Positions 52,759 through 55,033 of a DNA stretch of 55,033 nucleotides are shown here, piece after piece; the first letter of the stretch is position 1; the number at the start of each line of letters is the position of its first letter. The position numbers were made by a program, and so were the translations under genes. The notes beneath the pieces are model-generated. The model worked only from the letters and a program-made list of their open reading frames with translations, was not told the DNA's origin and did not search any database. This DNA is from JBGSWE01 sp049292975 (GTDB lineage: Bacteria; Patescibacteriota; Saccharimonadia; Saccharimonadales; JACDBH01). The DNA lies in assembly GCA_049292975.1 (NCBI GenBank), contig JBATRZ010000062.1, positions 1 to 55,033 on the forward strand, in the 5' to 3' direction.

Positions 52759-53180
52759 CTTTTGTTAGTTCTACGCTTTTTAAAGCGTGGATGTATATAA
52801 ACGATGTAGATGCAAAACAGAAAAGTTCCTGCGGCAAGCATGATTATAGTTATAAGCACCACAAACAAACTATTTCCCAGGGCATCAGATTCTATAGCAT
52901 CAAAACGAGGCCAGATTGAACTCACGAGTGGATAGAATAACAGAGCTGAAGAAAACGCTAAAAACTTTGCATACGAGTTCAAGCCATCTTTTTGATAGAG
53001 CCGTTTCCCTACCTTCCCTCCCGGAAAGCATACCCGTGCCAACCGGCCTAAGGTCTGTGCAGCTAAGAAGCTAGCGACAGAGATGAGCGTAAGGTATATA
53101 GCTAAGTAAATCAGCAACATCGTTACGTCGAACCACCACGGAAAATCCCATACAATCGCTTCTGCGAATATTTGCAGCAT
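52749..53180 (-). CDS. small membrane protein, unknown
   Basis: About 143 residues from the ATG at 53180. Four hydrophobic segments can be seen: WWFDVTMLLIYLAIYLTLISVASFLA, FLAFSSALLFYPLVSSIW and LGNSLFVVLITIIMLAAGTFLFCIYIVYI. The frame continues upstream to a GTG at 53318, but that part is encoded by palindromic repeats (GGTCTGACCC, GGTCCGACCC) and looks acquired. No family recognised. It overlaps the VanY-type gene tail by ten bases. Confidence 0.6.
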   Translation of the reverse strand: MLQIFAEAIVWDFPWWFDVTMLLIYLAIYLTLISVASFLAAQTLGRLARVCFPGGKVGKRLYQKDGLNSYAKFLAFSSALLFYPLVSSIWPRFDAIESDALGNSLFVVLITIIMLAAGTFLFCIYIVYIHPRFKKRRTNKSYR

Positions 53181-53209
53181 AATACCGATAATTATCGCAC
53201 AGAATTGAA

Positions 53210-53250
53210 GGAATTGAAGGGTCTGACCCTTAACAGATAGGGTTTTTGCG
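53210..53250. repeat. 41-bp direct repeat with GGGTCTGACCC palindrome, copy 1
   Basis: GGAATTGAAGGGTCTGACCC followed by TTAACAGATAG and a T-rich end with TTTGCG. It is nearly identical to 54483-54523. An inverted relative AAAAGGGTCCGACCCTTTTT lies right beside at about 53264-53283. Confidence 0.85.
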
Positions 53251-53311
53251 TTTTTTTGGGAAAAAAGGGTCCGACCCTTTTTGTGCACAATACATAAGCT
53301 TTTCTTCCGAT

Positions 53312-53457
53312 TTACCACATACCCCAGATATGCGCATAAAAAAGCAGTCGAGATCTTACGCTAATTGTTTTTAGGATAAACCCGAGCACAATTGCTGCTA
53401 ATGTTATAGAGCTAAGATGATTGCACTAGGTAACATACCTGAACCGAGCCAGCTCAT
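53312..53457 (-). pseudogene. small membrane protein broken by a one-base frameshift
   Basis: An ATG at 53457 begins MSWLGSGMLPSAIILAL and stops, but a one-base shift continues as SITLAAIVLGFILKTISV and RSRLLFYAHIWGMW with a clear membrane helix. The join suggests one frame of about 48 residues that has been disrupted, or an assembly error. No family recognised. Confidence 0.35.
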
Positions 53458-53492
53458 ATTAAGAACCGGTCTGGCTAAATTGTCTCACCTGT

Positions 53493-53627
53493 TTAGTATT
53501 TATCCCTCTTGATTAACGCCAAAGTTGCAAATAATGCGATAAATATTGCTGCCAAAGCCTGCATTAAACCCGTGAATATAAAAAGTTTCAGCGGTAATAC
53601 TAATATCACTATGCACAAACAAAGCAC
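53493..53627 (-). CDS. possible small hydrophobic protein, 44 residues
   Basis: A frame starting GTG encodes VLCLCIVILVLPLKLFIFTG then LMQALAAIFIALFATLAL and ends IKRDKY, giving two hydrophobic helices and a basic end. No Shine-Dalgarno site is apparent. It lies 31 bases after the pilin-like gene on the same strand. It could be a small envelope peptide. Confidence 0.35.
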   Translation of the reverse strand: MLCLCIVILVLPLKLFIFTGLMQALAAIFIALFATLALIKRDKY

Positions 53628-53658
53628 AAGCTTTGTTGAAATCCCAATCTGTTACATC

Positions 53659-54414
53659 TCATTTTATAAAGGTTATGCTCTTGAGTAATTGGATGGCCTG
53701 CAATACATCTGCCTGCTCAAAATACGACTCATCGTTGCCCGTCGGCATAACGCTAATATGTATTGGGTACTTATTCGGTGAATCATATATCTTCTCAAGT
53801 TCCTCGTCATGCTGATAATGATCAAAGCTGACTGTTTTCCCAGATACTTTATCGAATTTGCTTTCGATTACTTTGTCATTCATGAGTGTAATAATAAATT
53901 CTGGTTCAGCGCTACCTTCCGGTCTTGGGGAATACTTTGCCCATACTACGTACACACTTGAAACTGACCCGTCCTTAAGCGTTATATTTGAACTAATGAT
54001 TTCCTTTTTTAGTATTTCGTAAGTAGCACAAGTGTTCTGAGAAGAGTGAGGCTGTTGTCTCTCGTAGTCTTCCGTGCACCCGCTCCCCCTACCTCCGGCA
54101 TTAGTCCAGTATGCGACTATTTCTAACCCGCTGGGCGCTTTAAATATTTTGCCAAAATCAATAAAACCGCCCTTGGGTTCGTCATAATCTTTTTCTACCC
54201 AACCCGTTGGGAGATCTGCCCTGATACTCAACTTATTTGCAAGTGGCTTATTCTGATCCAGAGATTCGGATGTCAATTCTTGCGTATCAGTATCTGATTT
54301 AGTGCCTGTATTACTTCGGCTAAATATATACCACCCTGTTAGAGAGAGAATCCCGATAACCACCACTGCTATCATGACCTCCGGCACACTAAAACCATAC
54401 TTATCGCTCCGCAT
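53659..54414 (-). CDS. pilin-like protein with type IV N-terminus
   Basis: 251 residues. The N-terminus MRSDKYGFSVPEVMIAVVVIGIL has the form of a class III signal (G before F, Glu at +5, then a hydrophobic helix), typical of type IV pilins or pseudopilins. The remainder is soluble and beta-rich with a Cys pair region (GSGCTEDYERQQ, SSQNTCATYEIL). It lies between two direct 41-bp repeats. No other pilus gene is in this window. CPR genomes often hold type IV pilus genes; the role here may be attachment or DNA uptake. Confidence 0.75.
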   Translation of the reverse strand: MRSDKYGFSVPEVMIAVVVIGILSLTGWYIFSRSNTGTKSDTDTQELTSESLDQNKPLANKLSIRADLPTGWVEKDYDEPKGGFIDFGKIFKAPSGLEIVAYWTNAGGRGSGCTEDYERQQPHSSQNTCATYEILKKEIISSNITLKDGSVSSVYVVWAKYSPRPEGSAEPEFIITLMNDKVIESKFDKVSGKTVSFDHYQHDEELEKIYDSPNKYPIHISVMPTGNDESYFEQADVLQAIQLLKSITFIK

Positions 54415-54482
54415 GGAATCATTATAAGCATTAGGAATTTATACTGCAATGTAATTTAGATATAGAATTAAAGGGAATTAAA

Positions 54483-54523
54483 GGAATTGAAGGGTCTGAC
54501 CCTTAACAGATAGAGATTTTGCG
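54483..54523. repeat. 41-bp direct repeat with GGGTCTGACCC palindrome, copy 2
   Basis: GGAATTGAAGGGTCTGACCC then TTAACAGATAG and ATTTTGCG, differing from copy 1 at about three positions. It is preceded by more GAATTAAAG-type units (54466-54482). Confidence 0.85.
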
Positions 54524-54532
54524 AGTTTTACT

Positions 54533-55033
54533 TTATAGAGTGTTCCGGCCGTCGTCTACCGGAATCTTCGTGTAGGTGTTCACGATATTCTGGATACGTT
54601 CCGTTTGGGCTTCTACGGTCGTGCCCAGCTGTGACTTGGCCATGTAGTCCTGGGCTTCGTACAGCGGCATGATGCGGAAGTTCTTGCGGGCCAGTAGTTT
54701 TCCGGCGGCCTTCTCTTCGGCCGTCCACTCGTAGTGCTGGTAAAACGGCAGGCACGTAGAATCTACGAATTTTTTGGTTGGTATGTCATATGTAAAGGCC
54801 GCCACGCAACCGGTCAGGCCGGTAGTCTCCAGTTGGGCGTTCAGGAAGTTGCCAAGGCCGTACCAGACGATGGTCTCATTGCCGCCCTGCCCTGCCAAGC
54901 GCTTGACGGGCTGCAGCGTGTGCGTGCCATGCCCCAATATGATATCGGCGCCCAGGTCTGACAACTTTTGTGACTGGGCATCCTGCGCGGCGTTCAAAAC
55001 TTCGGAATATTCGGTACCCCAGCGCATACTGAC
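54533..55033 (-). CDS. CapA-family protein (poly-gamma-glutamate type), partial
   Basis: The C-terminal part of a protein that enters from the right edge; at least 165 residues are visible. GADIILGHGTHTLQPVKRL and IVWYGLGNFLNAQLE are typical of CapA/PgsA metallophosphatase-like domains. The last 70 residues are charged and helical. Family members act at the envelope in poly-gamma-glutamate capsules or have unknown roles. The N-terminal signal/anchor and the first metal motifs lie outside the window. Confidence 0.85.
   Translation of the reverse strand, partial: VSMRWGTEYSEVLNAAQDAQSQKLSDLGADIILGHGTHTLQPVKRLAGQGGNETIVWYGLGNFLNAQLETTGLTGCVAAFTYDIPTKKFVDSTCLPFYQHYEWTAEEKAAGKLLARKNFRIMPLYEAQDYMAKSQLGTTVEAQTERIQNIVNTYTKIPVDDGRNTL

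Noticed and set aside
53181..53318. Upstream extension of the membrane protein gene to the GTG at 53318
   Set aside because: Encoded by GGTCTGACCC-type palindromes; although translatable, it looks like repeat sequence rather than part of the original gene.
1..55033. Insertion sequence or diversity-generating retroelement responsible for the repeats
   Set aside because: No transposase, integrase or reverse transcriptase motif was recognised in any frame; the link to four-helix proteins remains a hypothesis.
1..55033. Recoding of UGA as glycine, as in some CPR groups
   Set aside because: Conserved genes show no in-frame UGA, and UGA is used as a terminal stop, for example in the response regulator gene.

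Overview
This 55 kb window looks like a chromosomal segment from a small-genome Patescibacteria/CPR bacterium, most likely Candidatus Saccharibacteria (TM7). That placement is inferred from gene content and sequence character; no 16S gene is present. Nearly all genes are compact housekeeping genes in short runs. Several enzymes are stripped-down versions: a primase without zinc ligands, a family-4 uracil-DNA glycosylase that has lost three of its four Fe-S cysteines, and a Pol I without an obvious proofreading motif. UGA, UAG and UAA all act as stops.

Layout. 1-4.9 kb: end of ychF, a phosphoribosyltransferase-like protein, a PH-domain protein, a Crp/Fnr regulator, tlyA and efp. 4.9-7.6 kb: small helical proteins, a four-helix-bundle (S23/IVP-type) gene, and the rpsF-ssb-rpsR operon, which is split by repeats. 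7.7-14 kb: a hypothetical gene, membrane proteins and ftsK. 14.3-21 kb: an RNA and DNA maintenance block (rnj, udg, pnp, rpsO, truB). 21-25.5 kb: a degenerate DHH-like protein, rpsT, holA and a second four-helix-bundle gene. 25.5-31.7 kb: otsAB fusion, mutM, an alpha/beta hydrolase, an acyl-ACP desaturase and a HAD phosphatase. 31.8-36.3 kb: a two-component pair, Nudix, a P-loop kinase and a histidine phosphatase. 36.3-45.7 kb: polA, a SipW/TasA-like secretion pair, a nucleotide kinase, and rpoD-dnaG. 45.7-55 kb: envelope genes (beta-lactamase-fold hydrolase, 1148-residue anchored surface protein, oligoribonuclease, VanY-type peptidase, pilin-like protein, CapA-type protein).

The most unusual content is non-coding or inserted repeat DNA. 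(1) Degenerate inverted arrays have a 7-base period. In the clearest case they are four-base complementary words separated by three-base spacers, giving a hairpin with a regular internal loop every seven bases. They lie between genes, inside truB, mutM and polA in frame, and they bracket both four-helix-bundle genes. (2) A 21-base palindrome is translated as VRG(Q/L)SSH in tlyA, mutM and dnaG, always in the same reading frame. (3) About ten long nested imperfect palindromes of roughly 80-175 bases share core motifs; most are intergenic, and one lies in frame inside tlyA. No transposase or reverse transcriptase was recognised.

Many genes have a -10 hexamer ending only 6-10 bases before the start codon, which predicts leaderless mRNAs. 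Others use clear Shine-Dalgarno sites. I found no rRNA, tRNA or CRISPR array.
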